DNA of 64,000 nucleotides from Pararcticibacter amylolyticus (GCF_003130405.1 NZ_QEAS01000004.1:92644-156643), one strand, 5' to 3'; positions 34,007 through 43,384 are shown, counted from the stretch's first letter. Notes: generated from the sequence alone by a model not told the origin. Made by a program: numbers and translations.

Positions 34007-35856
34007 TGAAGAAATACATTTTAGTACTGTTTACAGCAGGCTGTATGTTCTCCGGCATAGCCGGAGAACATACTTTCCGGGAGCCCGGCTTACAAAGTTC
34101 GCCGCATCCCCGGATACTCCTGCCGGAGGCAGGATTGAAACAGATGCAAAAGGATATTGCTTCTGATGAAGTTTGGAGAGTGCTCCATGAGCGCACTCTC
34201 TCGGCATGTACGCAACTGCTGGAATCCAGTCCCCTGCAACGCGTGGTAGAAGGCAGACGTATGCTGAATACCTCACGGGAAGCTTTATACAGGCTGTTTA
34301 TGCTCTCGTATGCCTACCGTACCACCGGTGACCGGGTTTACTCAGCCCGCGCCGAGAAGGAATTGCTTGCAGTCAGCCGGTTCAGTGACTGGAACCCGTC
34401 GCATTTTCTTGATGTTGCCGAAATGACCACGGCTGTATCCATCGGGTATGACTGGCTATGGTCCGCTCTGAGTGTACCGACGCGGAAAGCTGTCAAACGC
34501 GCAATCCTGGAGAAGGGCTTGTTGCCTTCGCTCAAAACGGAGTACAACAGTTTCCTCACGCGCGACAACAACTGGAACCAGGTCTGCAATACTGCTATGG
34601 CGTTTGGTGCAGCAGCAATTATGGAAGATGAACCTGAGCTGGCCCGGAAGATCATCAGCCGTTCGGTGGAGGGTATCCGGAAACCCATGGCCCGTTACGG
34701 GCCCGACGGTGCCTATCCGGAGGGTTATGGATACTGGCACTACGGTACGACGTATAACGTCCTTCTGCTTGCGTTGCTTGATAACCTGTATGGTCATGAC
34801 TCCGGATTATCGGAGATTCCCGGATTTAAGCAAAGTGCCTATTACATTACGCACATGGTAGGACCGGGCGGTCAGGCTTTCAATTTTGGTGACTCGGGGG
34901 CAGGAGACAGGCTCAATATCCCGATATTCTGGTTTGCACAAAAGCTGGGAGACGAATCCCTCGCAAAATCCGGCATCAGTCAGCTGCTTGAGAGAAAAGA
35001 TTTTGGCTATGAGCAGTATACCCGCGTCCTTCCCCTTGCCTTTATCTTCGGGCATCGTTTTAAGATGGATAGTAAAAAGGGAAAAACGCTTCCACGTATG
35101 TTTGTTGCCAGGAATGAGGCGCCGGTTTGCCTGATGAGGACTGCCTGGGGGCAGAAAGATGCCATCTTTGCGGCTATTAAAGGCGGCAGTCCTTCCGATA
35201 ATACACATACACATCTTGATGAAGGCACTTTTGTTATGGAGGCATCTGGTGTACGCTGGGCCCTTGATCTGGGGCCACAGGATTACGGAGAGATTGAGAA
35301 GCTGGGTATATCGCTTTGGGATAATAGTCAGGAGAGCGGTAGATGGAGCATCTTCCGGTACAACAACTTCTCTCATAATGTGATCTCTGTGAACGATCGT
35401 TATTTTAACGTCAGCGGAAATGCAAGAATAAAGAACTGGTCTGAAACGCCTGAAGAAATGAAGGTAAGCCTCGATCTGTCGCCTATGTACGGCGGTCTGC
35501 TGTCTTGTGCGGAAAGGACACTTTCTATTACCGGGCAGAAGGCAGTTGTACTGACTGACAGTATTTGCTCATCTGACTCTGTTGCAAATCTGTCATGGCG
35601 CATGCTTACCAAAGCGAAGGCAGAAGTTATTAAAGGAGGAATCTTACTGTTTCAGGAGGGAAAATGGCTTTTGGTCCGGTTGCCCCCGCAGGTAAGCCCT
35701 TTCATAATACCCGCCAAAGGTCTTCAAAAGTATGATGCTCCTAACGATGGTATAAGTATAATAGGATATACCTGCTCACTTATGCCTCATAAGCAAAGAA
35801 GCCTGACTGTTACGCTGATACCCATAAATAATAAAGAAGACGCTTTAACATATTAG
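34006..35856 (+). CDS. Heparinase II/III-type polysaccharide lyase
   Basis: A 616-residue exported enzyme with an N-terminal (alpha/alpha) toroid and a C-terminal heparinase II/III beta-sheet domain. The toroid has the D187-N188-N189-W190 motif (RDNNWNQV) and a tyrosine-rich EGYGYWHYGTTY segment, which is where catalytic Tyr/His residues are found in PL12, PL15, PL17 and PL21. The C-terminal domain shows H401-x-H403-x-D405 (THTHLDEGTF). Such lyases cut uronate-containing polymers by beta-elimination. Which family and polymer cannot be said from this. It shares 1 nt with the receptor gene (TAATG). Confidence 0.85.
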   Translation: MKKYILVLFTAGCMFSGIAGEHTFREPGLQSSPHPRILLPEAGLKQMQKDIASDEVWRVLHERTLSACTQLLESSPLQRVVEGRRMLNTSREALYRLFMLSYAYRTTGDRVYSARAEKELLAVSRFSDWNPSHFLDVAEMTTAVSIGYDWLWSALSVPTRKAVKRAILEKGLLPSLKTEYNSFLTRDNNWNQVCNTAMAFGAAAIMEDEPELARKIISRSVEGIRKPMARYGPDGAYPEGYGYWHYGTTYNVLLLALLDNLYGHDSGLSEIPGFKQSAYYITHMVGPGGQAFNFGDSGAGDRLNIPIFWFAQKLGDESLAKSGISQLLERKDFGYEQYTRVLPLAFIFGHRFKMDSKKGKTLPRMFVARNEAPVCLMRTAWGQKDAIFAAIKGGSPSDNTHTHLDEGTFVMEASGVRWALDLGPQDYGEIEKLGISLWDNSQESGRWSIFRYNNFSHNVISVNDRYFNVSGNARIKNWSETPEEMKVSLDLSPMYGGLLSCAERTLSITGQKAVVLTDSICSSDSVANLSWRMLTKAKAEVIKGGILLFQEGKWLLVRLPPQVSPFIIPAKGLQKYDAPNDGISIIGYTCSLMPHKQRSLTVTLIPINNKEDALTY

Positions 35857-35862
35857 AACTCA

Positions 35863-37308
35863 ATGAGCAATCCTTTAACTCCCCGAAGAACAAATTACAG
35901 ATGGATTGTATGTTCCATGCTGTTTTTTGCTACACTGATTAATTATCTCGACAGGCAGGTTCTTTCCCTCACATGGAAAGATTTTATCGCCCCTGAATTT
36001 CACTGGACCAATACTCACTACGGTAATATCACTGCATTCTTTTCGGTCTTCTACGCCATCAGTATGCTTTTTGCCGGCCGGTTTGTAGACCGGCTTGACA
36101 CCCGTAAAGGCTACCTGTGGGCAATCGGTATATGGTCTGCAGGTGCATGTCTTCATGCCTTCTGTGGTATCCTTACATCGGGCATTATCTCAGGAAACTG
36201 GCTGGTAAGTTTCCATGGGGCACGGGAAACTATCGCCCTGGTAGACAACACATCCATGGTCGCAAGTGTAAGTGTCACTTTATTCATCTTTGCCCGTATG
36301 GTGCTGGCGCTTGGGGAAGCCGGCAATTATCCTGCTGCCATTAAGGCTGTTGCAGAATATTTTCCAAAGAAAGACCGCGCCCTGGCGACCAGCTTGTTTG
36401 ATGCCGGATCTGTGGCAGGAGCACTGGCTGCGCCATTATCTATTCCGTTTATTGCACAGGCATGGGGATGGGAGACCGCTTTTATCGTGATAGGGGCACT
36501 TGGATTTGTCTGGATGGGGATCTGGGTTTTTGTCTACAAGAAGCCGGAGGTTAATCCGGGAGTGAATGAGCTGGAAATTGCCTATATCCGTGAGGATCAC
36601 GAAAATATCATTCATAAAGATATCAGCCGCGAATCAAAGGTCACTTTTAGGGATTGCTTGCGGTACAGGCAGACGTGGGCCTTCGCACTGGGAAAGCTTC
36701 TCACCGACGGAGTCTGGTTTTTCTTTCTCTTCTGGACACCTGCATATCTCAGTTCTGTATACGGTATAAAGTCGTCGGATCCGATGGGGCAGCTTGCGAT
36801 ATTTATGCTCTATCTTATCTCCCTTGTATCTATTATCGGAGGCTGGCTGCCTTCCTACTTTGTTGAAAAGAGAGGGATGAATCCATACGCAGGCAGAATG
36901 CGTACGATGCTCATCTTTGCTTCATTCCTGCTGGTAGCTCTGCTTGCACAGCCTCTTGGCCATATTTCTTACTGGCTGCCCATCACTTTTATTGGTATTG
37001 CTATGGCCGGACACCAGGCATGGTCTGCTAATATATTCTCTACCGTGGGGGATATGTTTCCTAAAAAAGCCATTGCTACTGTCATTGGCATCGGTGGGAT
37101 GGCCGGAGGGATCGGAGCTTTTATCATCAACAAATCATCAGGGGTACTCTTTGATTATGCCGCTGAAACTCAAATGCGTTTTATGGGATTTAAAGGGGAA
37201 GAGGCAGGCTATTTTATCGTTTTCTCGGTTTGCGCATTTTCACATCTGGCAGGGTGGGTCGTTATGAAGGCCCTGGTGCCGGTTTATAAACCTATTACTG
37301 ATCTGTAG
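35863..37308 (+). CDS. MFS transporter, hexuronate (ExuT/ACS)-like
   Basis: A 481-residue inner membrane transporter of the major facilitator superfamily, with about 12 transmembrane helices. The first helix region (TNYRWIVCSMLFFATLINYLDRQVL) and the loop GRFVDRLDTRKGY are typical of the anion/cation symporter group that includes ExuT and D-galactonate carriers. In this operon it would bring the monosaccharide uronic acid released in the periplasm into the cell. It starts 6 nt behind the lyase gene. Exact substrate is inferred from context. Confidence 0.88.
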   Translation: MSNPLTPRRTNYRWIVCSMLFFATLINYLDRQVLSLTWKDFIAPEFHWTNTHYGNITAFFSVFYAISMLFAGRFVDRLDTRKGYLWAIGIWSAGACLHAFCGILTSGIISGNWLVSFHGARETIALVDNTSMVASVSVTLFIFARMVLALGEAGNYPAAIKAVAEYFPKKDRALATSLFDAGSVAGALAAPLSIPFIAQAWGWETAFIVIGALGFVWMGIWVFVYKKPEVNPGVNELEIAYIREDHENIIHKDISRESKVTFRDCLRYRQTWAFALGKLLTDGVWFFFLFWTPAYLSSVYGIKSSDPMGQLAIFMLYLISLVSIIGGWLPSYFVEKRGMNPYAGRMRTMLIFASFLLVALLAQPLGHISYWLPITFIGIAMAGHQAWSANIFSTVGDMFPKKAIATVIGIGGMAGGIGAFIINKSSGVLFDYAAETQMRFMGFKGEEAGYFIVFSVCAFSHLAGWVVMKALVPVYKPITDL

Positions 37309-37331
37309 GTATCTTAACAAGCTTATTCAAT

Positions 37332-39434
37332 ATGTACAAATTACTGGTTTTTCTGATCTGCACTCTTTATATAGTTCCTCTTAGTGCCCAGGAGCTAAAA
37401 TCTCCGGACGGCAGCTTCGTTCTGTTTTTTTCTTTGAATGAACAGAAATCACCGGTTTACTCTATGAAGTATAAAGGACGCCAGGTGATAAAACCAAGCC
37501 GCCTTGGCTTCGAGATCTTATCCGGAACAGCTCAGATGAAGGAGTTCTTCGAATTACAGGGGATAGAACGGTCTTCAAAAGATACTACCTGGCAAACAGT
37601 ATGGGGAGAGCAGCGACTCATCCGGAACCACTATAATGAAATGCTGGTATCTCTTCTCCAGGAAGGACGAGTGATGAAGATTCGTTTCCGCCTCTTTAAC
37701 GATGGCCTGGGTTTCCGTTATGAATTTCCAGAGCAGGATAAGCTTAGTGCCTTTATTATCAGGGAAGAACTGACTGAGTTCAATCTTGCCGGAGATCATA
37801 AAGTATTCTGGATGCCTGGTGATTATGATACCAATGAGTATCTCTATACAACATCAAAATTTTCTGAGATCGGCGCGCTGATGAAAAAGGCTACTCTCAG
37901 GATCAAGTCGCAGCATCCTATTGCCAATACGGCCGTCCAGACGCCTTTGATGATGAAGTCGGATAACGGTCTGTATATTAACATCCATGAAGCTGCCCTG
38001 GTAGACTATCCCGCTATGCACCTTAATGCGGATGTGAAGACCTTTGGTTTAAGTGCACACCTGGTTCCCGATGCCTGGGGAGGGAAGGGAGATATCAATG
38101 CCCCGGCAAATACTCCCTGGCGCACAGTTGTTGTGAGTAGTGATGCCCGCAATATTCTGGCTTCGAAACTCATTCTTAATCTGAATGACCCATGCAGGTA
38201 TGATGATGTATCCTGGATTAAACCAGTGAAATATATTGGAGTTTGGTGGCAGATGTTTGTGGGGAAAGGCACCTGGAATTATACTGATCACGAAAATGTT
38301 AAGCTGGGAGTAACCGATTATAGCCGTCTGCAACCAAACGGTACGCATGCCGCTAACACCCAAAATGTAAAGAAATATATTGATTTTGCCGCTAAACACG
38401 GATTTGACCAGGTCCTTGTTGAAGGCTGGAATGTCGGCTGGGAGGACTGGGGAGGAAAGGTGCGCGAGAATCTGTTTGATTTCGTGACTCCGTATCCCGA
38501 TTTTGATGTGAAAGAACTTCAGCGGTATGCAGCCGGAAAAGGAGTGAAGGTGATGATGCATCACGAAACAGGCGCTTCCGTTTCTAATTATGAGCGTCGT
38601 TTGGACACCGCATTCCGATTCATGAGAGAATATGGATACAATGCAGTAAAAACAGGCTATGTAGGATGGATCCGGCCCAAAGGTGAACATCACGACGGTC
38701 AGTTTATGAACAATCATTATCTCCACGTTGCCCGTACGGCGGCTAAATACAAGATGATGGTCAACTCACATGAGGCGGTGAGGCCGACGGGGCTGCACCG
38801 GACATATCCCAACTGGCTGGCCCAGGAATCAGCCAGAGGCACTGAGTTTGAGGCTATGAGTGGCCTTCCTCCTGAACATACTACCATTCTTCCGTTCACC
38901 CGTTTAATGGGTGGACCGATGGATTATACGCCGGGGATTCTTCAAACTATTTTCAGTTATCATAATCCGGCTAAAACCAAACAGGCGGGTACTACTCTCG
39001 TAAAACAGCTTGCTTATTATGTTACCATGTACAGCCCTTTGCAAATGGCAGCCGATCTTCCTGAAACTTATGACCGGTTTGCAGACGCATTTCAGTTTAT
39101 TAAAGATGTTGCTGTTGACTGGGATGATTCCTGGATACTGGAGGCAGAGCCCGGCGATTACATTACTATTGCCCGGAAGGCGAGGGGCCGGAATGAATGG
39201 TTTATCGGTGGAGTAACGGATGAAAACCGCCGTACGGCAACCATTGATCTGCGTTTTCTTCCCCGCGGCAGGCAGTACACTGCTACTATTTATGAAGATT
39301 CAGGTACCGCCCACTGGAAAACGAATCCTATGAGTTACAGGATCCGGAAGGTAAAGGTAAGTTCAAAAACAGTGTTAAAGCAGGCTCTTGCTCCGGGTGG
39401 AGGTGTTGCCGTTAGTATAAAGGAGACAGACTAA
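37332..39434 (+). CDS. Glycoside hydrolase family 97
   Basis: A 700-residue exported GH97 enzyme: signal peptide ending LSAQ, an N-terminal beta-super-sandwich (about residues 20-280), a TIM-like barrel (280-560), and a C-terminal beta-sheet domain. Family blocks include LNDPCRYDDVSWIKPVKYIGVWWQM, GWNVGWEDWGGK and VNSHEAVRPTGLHRTYPN. The motif VKTGYVGW has T441 where retaining GH97 enzymes carry an aspartate nucleophile, so it fits the inverting alpha-glucosidase-like subgroup. The role in the operon would be removal of alpha-linked sugars from oligosaccharides. It is 23 nt from the MFS gene and 1 nt before the GH20 gene. Confidence 0.9.
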   Translation: MYKLLVFLICTLYIVPLSAQELKSPDGSFVLFFSLNEQKSPVYSMKYKGRQVIKPSRLGFEILSGTAQMKEFFELQGIERSSKDTTWQTVWGEQRLIRNHYNEMLVSLLQEGRVMKIRFRLFNDGLGFRYEFPEQDKLSAFIIREELTEFNLAGDHKVFWMPGDYDTNEYLYTTSKFSEIGALMKKATLRIKSQHPIANTAVQTPLMMKSDNGLYINIHEAALVDYPAMHLNADVKTFGLSAHLVPDAWGGKGDINAPANTPWRTVVVSSDARNILASKLILNLNDPCRYDDVSWIKPVKYIGVWWQMFVGKGTWNYTDHENVKLGVTDYSRLQPNGTHAANTQNVKKYIDFAAKHGFDQVLVEGWNVGWEDWGGKVRENLFDFVTPYPDFDVKELQRYAAGKGVKVMMHHETGASVSNYERRLDTAFRFMREYGYNAVKTGYVGWIRPKGEHHDGQFMNNHYLHVARTAAKYKMMVNSHEAVRPTGLHRTYPNWLAQESARGTEFEAMSGLPPEHTTILPFTRLMGGPMDYTPGILQTIFSYHNPAKTKQAGTTLVKQLAYYVTMYSPLQMAADLPETYDRFADAFQFIKDVAVDWDDSWILEAEPGDYITIARKARGRNEWFIGGVTDENRRTATIDLRFLPRGRQYTATIYEDSGTAHWKTNPMSYRIRKVKVSSKTVLKQALAPGGGVAVSIKETD

Positions 39435-39435
39435 T

Positions 39436-41937
39436 ATGATTCTTATCCGCTCCCTCTTCATTTTAATCGTGCTGCTTGTTACAGAAACAGTTACAGCAGC
39501 CGGTCAGTCTTCTGTCAGTATTGTTCCCCTGCCCGTTCATGTCCGGAAAAATGGAAAGAACTTTCCACTCAGATCCGGAGCAGACTACGAACAGTATCTT
39601 TTTGCGAACGAACATCCGGCTTTTAAAGGACTATATACAGGTATCCGTAATCAAGACCCTGTTTTCGACAAACTCTGCCGTCGTCTTGGGTTGCTGAAAC
39701 AGGATACCGGGAAAGAGGGTTACGAACTGTTGATCGACAATGAGAGGATCGTACTTGTGGCGAATACAGCTCAGGGACTTTTTTACGGTAAACAGTCGCT
39801 TAAACAACTTCTCAGGTCTGCCAGGAACAACAGGCTTGAAGGAATGCATATCATTGATACCCCTGCCTTAAAATATCGCGGAGTAATGGATGATATCAGC
39901 AGGGGACCTGTTCCCTCCAAAGAATATATGAAATATCAGATCAGGAGAATGTCGGAATTAAAGCTCAATATGTTGTGCTACTATACCGAACACATTGTTC
40001 TGACGAAGAAACACCCGGAGTTTGCTCCTCCCGCTGCCGGTATATCTATCGATGAATGGAAAGAGATAGAGGCATACGCAAAAGCGCACTATATTGAGCT
40101 TGTACCCAATTTTCAGTCACTTGGTCACGCTGAAAAAGTACTTCAGAACCCTAAATACAGGCATCTTGCGGAGAGCAATACGATGTACTCGCCGGTAAAG
40201 GCGGAGACTATACAGTTTATGAACGACATTTACGATGAAATGTGTCCGGCTTTCGGGTCGTCTTTCTTTCATGTAAATTGCGATGAAACCTTTGATCTGG
40301 GGCGCGGACCGTCAAAAAAGCTTGCAGACAGTATTGGAGCCGGAAAGGTTTACGCCAATTATGTTAATCAGTTAGCGGATATCCTCAGGAGAAACAACAA
40401 GAGGATGATGATGTGGGGGGATGTGGCTCTGCAGCATCCTGAAATTATCAGTCTTTTACCCCGGGATGCCGTAATGATGACCTGGGAATATGGAGACAAG
40501 GCCTCTTTTTCGTCTTGGATTGATCCATTTGTTTCCAGCCGGTTAGATTATATGGTTTGTACAGGGGTACTTAATTCCCTGCGGCTGTTTCCTGACTATG
40601 GTCAGGCCATCCCTAACATCCGCAACTTCACAAGAGAAGGAGCACAAAAAGGAGCTATGGGCGTCCTGAATACCGTTTGGGATGATGGAGGACTTCACAG
40701 TTTTGATCGTGACTGGTATGGTGTGGCTTACGGAGCTGAGCATTCATGGAATCCTAATTCCCGGGATTTGAGCGACTTTGATAAGCGTCTCTCGGCAGGG
40801 ATATACAGGGGAGAGGGAATGGCACTTTTTAATGCAATACACCTGCTGACGGAAATGGCAGCGATACCGGTTTTGGAGAATATGAACGAACTGGTGTTCT
40901 GGAAAACCATTATCCCCGAGCGGGGCAAAACGGTTAGCTATAGTGTTTCGGGTTGGGAAGAAGTTCACGAAATGTGCCTCAGGGTTGACTCATCACTAAA
41001 AAGCGGGAAGCCGGTGTATTATAGCCGGGAGTATGCTGCCCTGCAATTTGTATCAGATGAATATAAATACCTTTCTCAAGCCAGGCTAAAATTGGCCGAA
41101 GCATCTGAATTCTATTCCGATGCTTGCCGCCTACAAAAGGACAACAGGGCAGAGGCACAAAGGGTCCTGGAAAAAGCCAGGACCAATATTATCAATTGCC
41201 AGGCGGCATTTAAGATTCTCAAAAAAGACTTTGAATACATCTGGAACCAGGAAAACCGTCCCTACTGGATTGATTTTGCTACCGATCCTTTCAATAAAGT
41301 TGCAGGAGATTATGAAGACCTGATAAAATCGTTCGACCGCTCTGCAGAATATTTCAGCAGGCACCTGCCTCTGTCTGCGCCAACTGACATCAGGTTGGAT
41401 ATCAGCCCTCTTGCCGGAGACTACTTTACCTATTGGTTAATATCGCCACCCTTCAGTTCCGGCACGGGTAACAATTTTAATTCCGATTACCTTAAGAGAA
41501 TGGGCGGTGAGAGGAATGCAGCTCCTTTCCCGGGTTTCTCCTTTTCTGATGAATCAGGTAAAAATATCAAATGGATGAAATATTCCTCTCCATTATCAGA
41601 TATTGTTCCCTTAAATGAGGCGCTGGATTCTAAGAAACAATCTGTCGCCTATGCATTTTGCACAATAGAAGCTCCTTCGGATATGAGCGTTACCGTGAAT
41701 CTTGGAGCCTGCAGGGATATTGAGTTAATCTGTAATGGTCTGTCAGTCTTTAAAAAGCAAGGGAATAAATCGATGCTCGTTGACGAATTTGAATGTGGTC
41801 TTAACCTGAAAGCAGGTAAGAACAGGATTCTCGTGAAAACTCAGGGTGACATTGATGGATGGGGATTCTCTTTCAGAATCAAAGATCAGAAAATAAGCAG
41901 CAGCAAAAACAGATACCGGCTTGTTTCGAAATCCTGA
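39436..41937 (+). CDS. Glycoside hydrolase family 20-type beta-hexosaminidase
   Basis: An 833-residue exported enzyme with a signal peptide (ending AAGQ), a GH20b zincin-like N-domain (about 25-145, FYGKQSLKQLL) and a GH20 TIM barrel. The catalytic Asp-Glu pair is D283-E284 in FFHVNCDETFDLG, with the family start YRGVMDDISRGPVPS. About 300 residues after the barrel are unassigned, with a C-terminal beta-rich part that may bind carbohydrate. It would remove terminal N-acetylhexosamine, giving a substrate for the NagB-like protein. It is the last operon gene. Confidence 0.82.
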   Translation: MILIRSLFILIVLLVTETVTAAGQSSVSIVPLPVHVRKNGKNFPLRSGADYEQYLFANEHPAFKGLYTGIRNQDPVFDKLCRRLGLLKQDTGKEGYELLIDNERIVLVANTAQGLFYGKQSLKQLLRSARNNRLEGMHIIDTPALKYRGVMDDISRGPVPSKEYMKYQIRRMSELKLNMLCYYTEHIVLTKKHPEFAPPAAGISIDEWKEIEAYAKAHYIELVPNFQSLGHAEKVLQNPKYRHLAESNTMYSPVKAETIQFMNDIYDEMCPAFGSSFFHVNCDETFDLGRGPSKKLADSIGAGKVYANYVNQLADILRRNNKRMMMWGDVALQHPEIISLLPRDAVMMTWEYGDKASFSSWIDPFVSSRLDYMVCTGVLNSLRLFPDYGQAIPNIRNFTREGAQKGAMGVLNTVWDDGGLHSFDRDWYGVAYGAEHSWNPNSRDLSDFDKRLSAGIYRGEGMALFNAIHLLTEMAAIPVLENMNELVFWKTIIPERGKTVSYSVSGWEEVHEMCLRVDSSLKSGKPVYYSREYAALQFVSDEYKYLSQARLKLAEASEFYSDACRLQKDNRAEAQRVLEKARTNIINCQAAFKILKKDFEYIWNQENRPYWIDFATDPFNKVAGDYEDLIKSFDRSAEYFSRHLPLSAPTDIRLDISPLAGDYFTYWLISPPFSSGTGNNFNSDYLKRMGGERNAAPFPGFSFSDESGKNIKWMKYSSPLSDIVPLNEALDSKKQSVAYAFCTIEAPSDMSVTVNLGACRDIELICNGLSVFKKQGNKSMLVDEFECGLNLKAGKNRILVKTQGDIDGWGFSFRIKDQKISSSKNRYRLVSKS

Positions 41938-41960
41938 AGATTGTAAGACTTTCCATGAAT

Positions 41961-42017
41961 AGTACCATTTGTAAGGTAATCAGCACCATTAAAAGAAGGT
42001 GTTAAATGGTACTTTTG
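41961..42017 (+). promoter_or_regulatory. 10-bp inverted repeat and -7 box before the AraC gene
   Basis: AGTACCATTT (41961-41970) and AAATGGTACT (42004-42013) are a perfect 10-bp inverted repeat 43 bp apart centre to centre (about four helical turns). TACTTTTG (42010-42017) is a -7 box inside the right arm. A second ACCATT half site occurs at 41985-41990. This fits an autoregulated operator bound by a dimer. Confidence 0.6.
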
Positions 42018-42021
42018 TATT

Positions 42022-42897
42022 GTGAAGCATGATATTCCAATTTATGATATTGACAGTCTTTCTGCTTTGCGCAGCGAAGAGATCATGGTCAGCAGGTTTG
42101 GTGTTTATTCAAAGAAGCACCACCATTTACACTATCCCCACCGGCACAGTTTCTATCATGTTGTGCTGTTTACCGAAGGCGGAGGATTTCAATTTATTGA
42201 TTTCGAAAGATTTGAGGTAAAGCCCTGGCAGATCTATTTTATGATTCCGGGGCAGGTGCATGGCTGGAACTTCGACAAGCCGGCAGATGGCTATGTGGTG
42301 AATTTTTCTGCCACCTATTTTCAGTCTTTCCTGTTGAAGACAGACTATCTCCGGAAATTTAGTTTTTTCGGTGGATTAGCGAATGAGTCAGTGCTTGATA
42401 TTCCGGATGAAAGCCGTAAGGAGATCCGCGATCTCTTTGAAGAATTGCTAAAAGCTGTAACCAGCGACAGCCGGTTCAGGGACGACTATACCAGGATACT
42501 TTTACTGAAAGCTTTCATTTTAATTTCGGATCTGGTTCCTGAAAAGGATAGTGCATATGTTTCCTCTTACAACTACACCCTGCTAAAGAATTTTCAGCAA
42601 CTGATAGAAGATAATTATACCGTTCTGCGTCTGCCCAGGGAATATGCGGAGTTATTGTATATCACACCGAATCATTTGAATGCATTATGTAATGATTTAC
42701 TTGGTATACCCGCTGGTGAAGTGATACGGAACCGGGTAATCCTCGAAGCAAAGCGGCTGCTCGTAAACCTCGATCTGCCTGTGACAGAGATTTCCTATCA
42801 GCTGAATTTCAAAGATAACTCCTATTTCTCCAGGTTCTTTAAAAAGTATACCGGTGAAACGCCGGAAGAATTCAGAAAGAACACGTTTAAAAAGTAA
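42022..42897 (+). CDS. AraC family transcriptional regulator
   Basis: A 291-residue regulator with an N-terminal cupin ligand-binding domain (HYPHRHSFYHVVLF and IPGQVHGW histidines, about residues 33-90) and a C-terminal double helix-turn-helix (about 190-288) ending GETPEEFRK. The start is GTG 42022, only about 5 nt behind the -7 box, so the message may be leaderless or use a start further in. It lies just behind the polysaccharide operon and may regulate it or itself. Ligand unknown. Confidence 0.85.
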   Translation: MKHDIPIYDIDSLSALRSEEIMVSRFGVYSKKHHHLHYPHRHSFYHVVLFTEGGGFQFIDFERFEVKPWQIYFMIPGQVHGWNFDKPADGYVVNFSATYFQSFLLKTDYLRKFSFFGGLANESVLDIPDESRKEIRDLFEELLKAVTSDSRFRDDYTRILLLKAFILISDLVPEKDSAYVSSYNYTLLKNFQQLIEDNYTVLRLPREYAELLYITPNHLNALCNDLLGIPAGEVIRNRVILEAKRLLVNLDLPVTEISYQLNFKDNSYFSRFFKKYTGETPEEFRKNTFKK

Positions 42898-42901
42898 TGA
42901 T

Positions 42902-43342
42902 ATGAATACATCAGAAAGTAATGATAAAATGAGTGGCAAAAGGAATACGCAATATTATCCGGCAGGTGAGTTTGCTTCAGCTTTACAGGCAAAGTGCCCG
43001 AGATGCCGCAGAGGAGATTTATTTGCCAGTCCGATGTATGGATGGAAAGCCCAGAAGATGCATAGTGAGTGCAGCCATTGCGGAATGAAGTTTGAAAAAG
43101 AACCAGGCTACTGGTATGTCTCTATGTTCATTAGCTATGCCATGAATGTTGCAGAGCTGATAAGCCTTGCTGTCGCCTTATATGTGTTTACGGGAAACCT
43201 GGAAGATCCTTATCTCTATGTGGGCGTGTTGTTTGCAGGGGTGTTGCTGTTATCCCCCTTTAATTACCGGTACTCGAGGGTCATTCTCTTATACTGGCTC
43301 ACTCCCGGTTTACATTTTGACCCGGAGAAGAGTAAAGACTAA
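42902..43342 (+). CDS. DUF983 family membrane protein
   Basis: A 146-residue protein with two CxxC pairs near the N-terminus (CPRCRRGDLF and CSHCGMKF), which probably bind zinc, and two transmembrane helices (VSMFISYAMNVAELISLAVAL and YVGVLFAGVLLLSPF). This matches DUF983, a family of unknown function common in Bacteroidota and alphaproteobacteria. ATG 42902 is used; the longer frame runs back into the AraC gene. It lies 4 nt behind the AraC gene, possibly in the same message. Confidence 0.85.
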   Translation: MNTSESNDKMSGKRNTQYYPAGEFASALQAKCPRCRRGDLFASPMYGWKAQKMHSECSHCGMKFEKEPGYWYVSMFISYAMNVAELISLAVALYVFTGNLEDPYLYVGVLFAGVLLLSPFNYRYSRVILLYWLTPGLHFDPEKSKD

Positions 43343-43344
43343 AG

Positions 43345-43384
43345 TCTGTTTTGTTCTGCCTCTACATTTGCAGAACAAAACAGA
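43345..43384. terminator. Symmetric hairpin between convergent genes
   Basis: A perfect 15-bp stem (43345-43359 with 43370-43384) and a 10-nt loop stand between the DUF983 gene and the opposite-strand sensor kinase gene. T-rich tracts are within the arms rather than behind them. It may act as a bidirectional terminator. Confidence 0.6.

Noticed and set aside
34807-35376. A 189-codon minus-strand frame within the lyase gene
   Set aside because: Shadow of the lyase coding sequence; no family and improbable composition.
38049-38726. A 225-codon minus-strand frame inside the GH97 gene
   Set aside because: It lies entirely opposite a well-supported enzyme, starts without a plausible leader and has no domain pattern.
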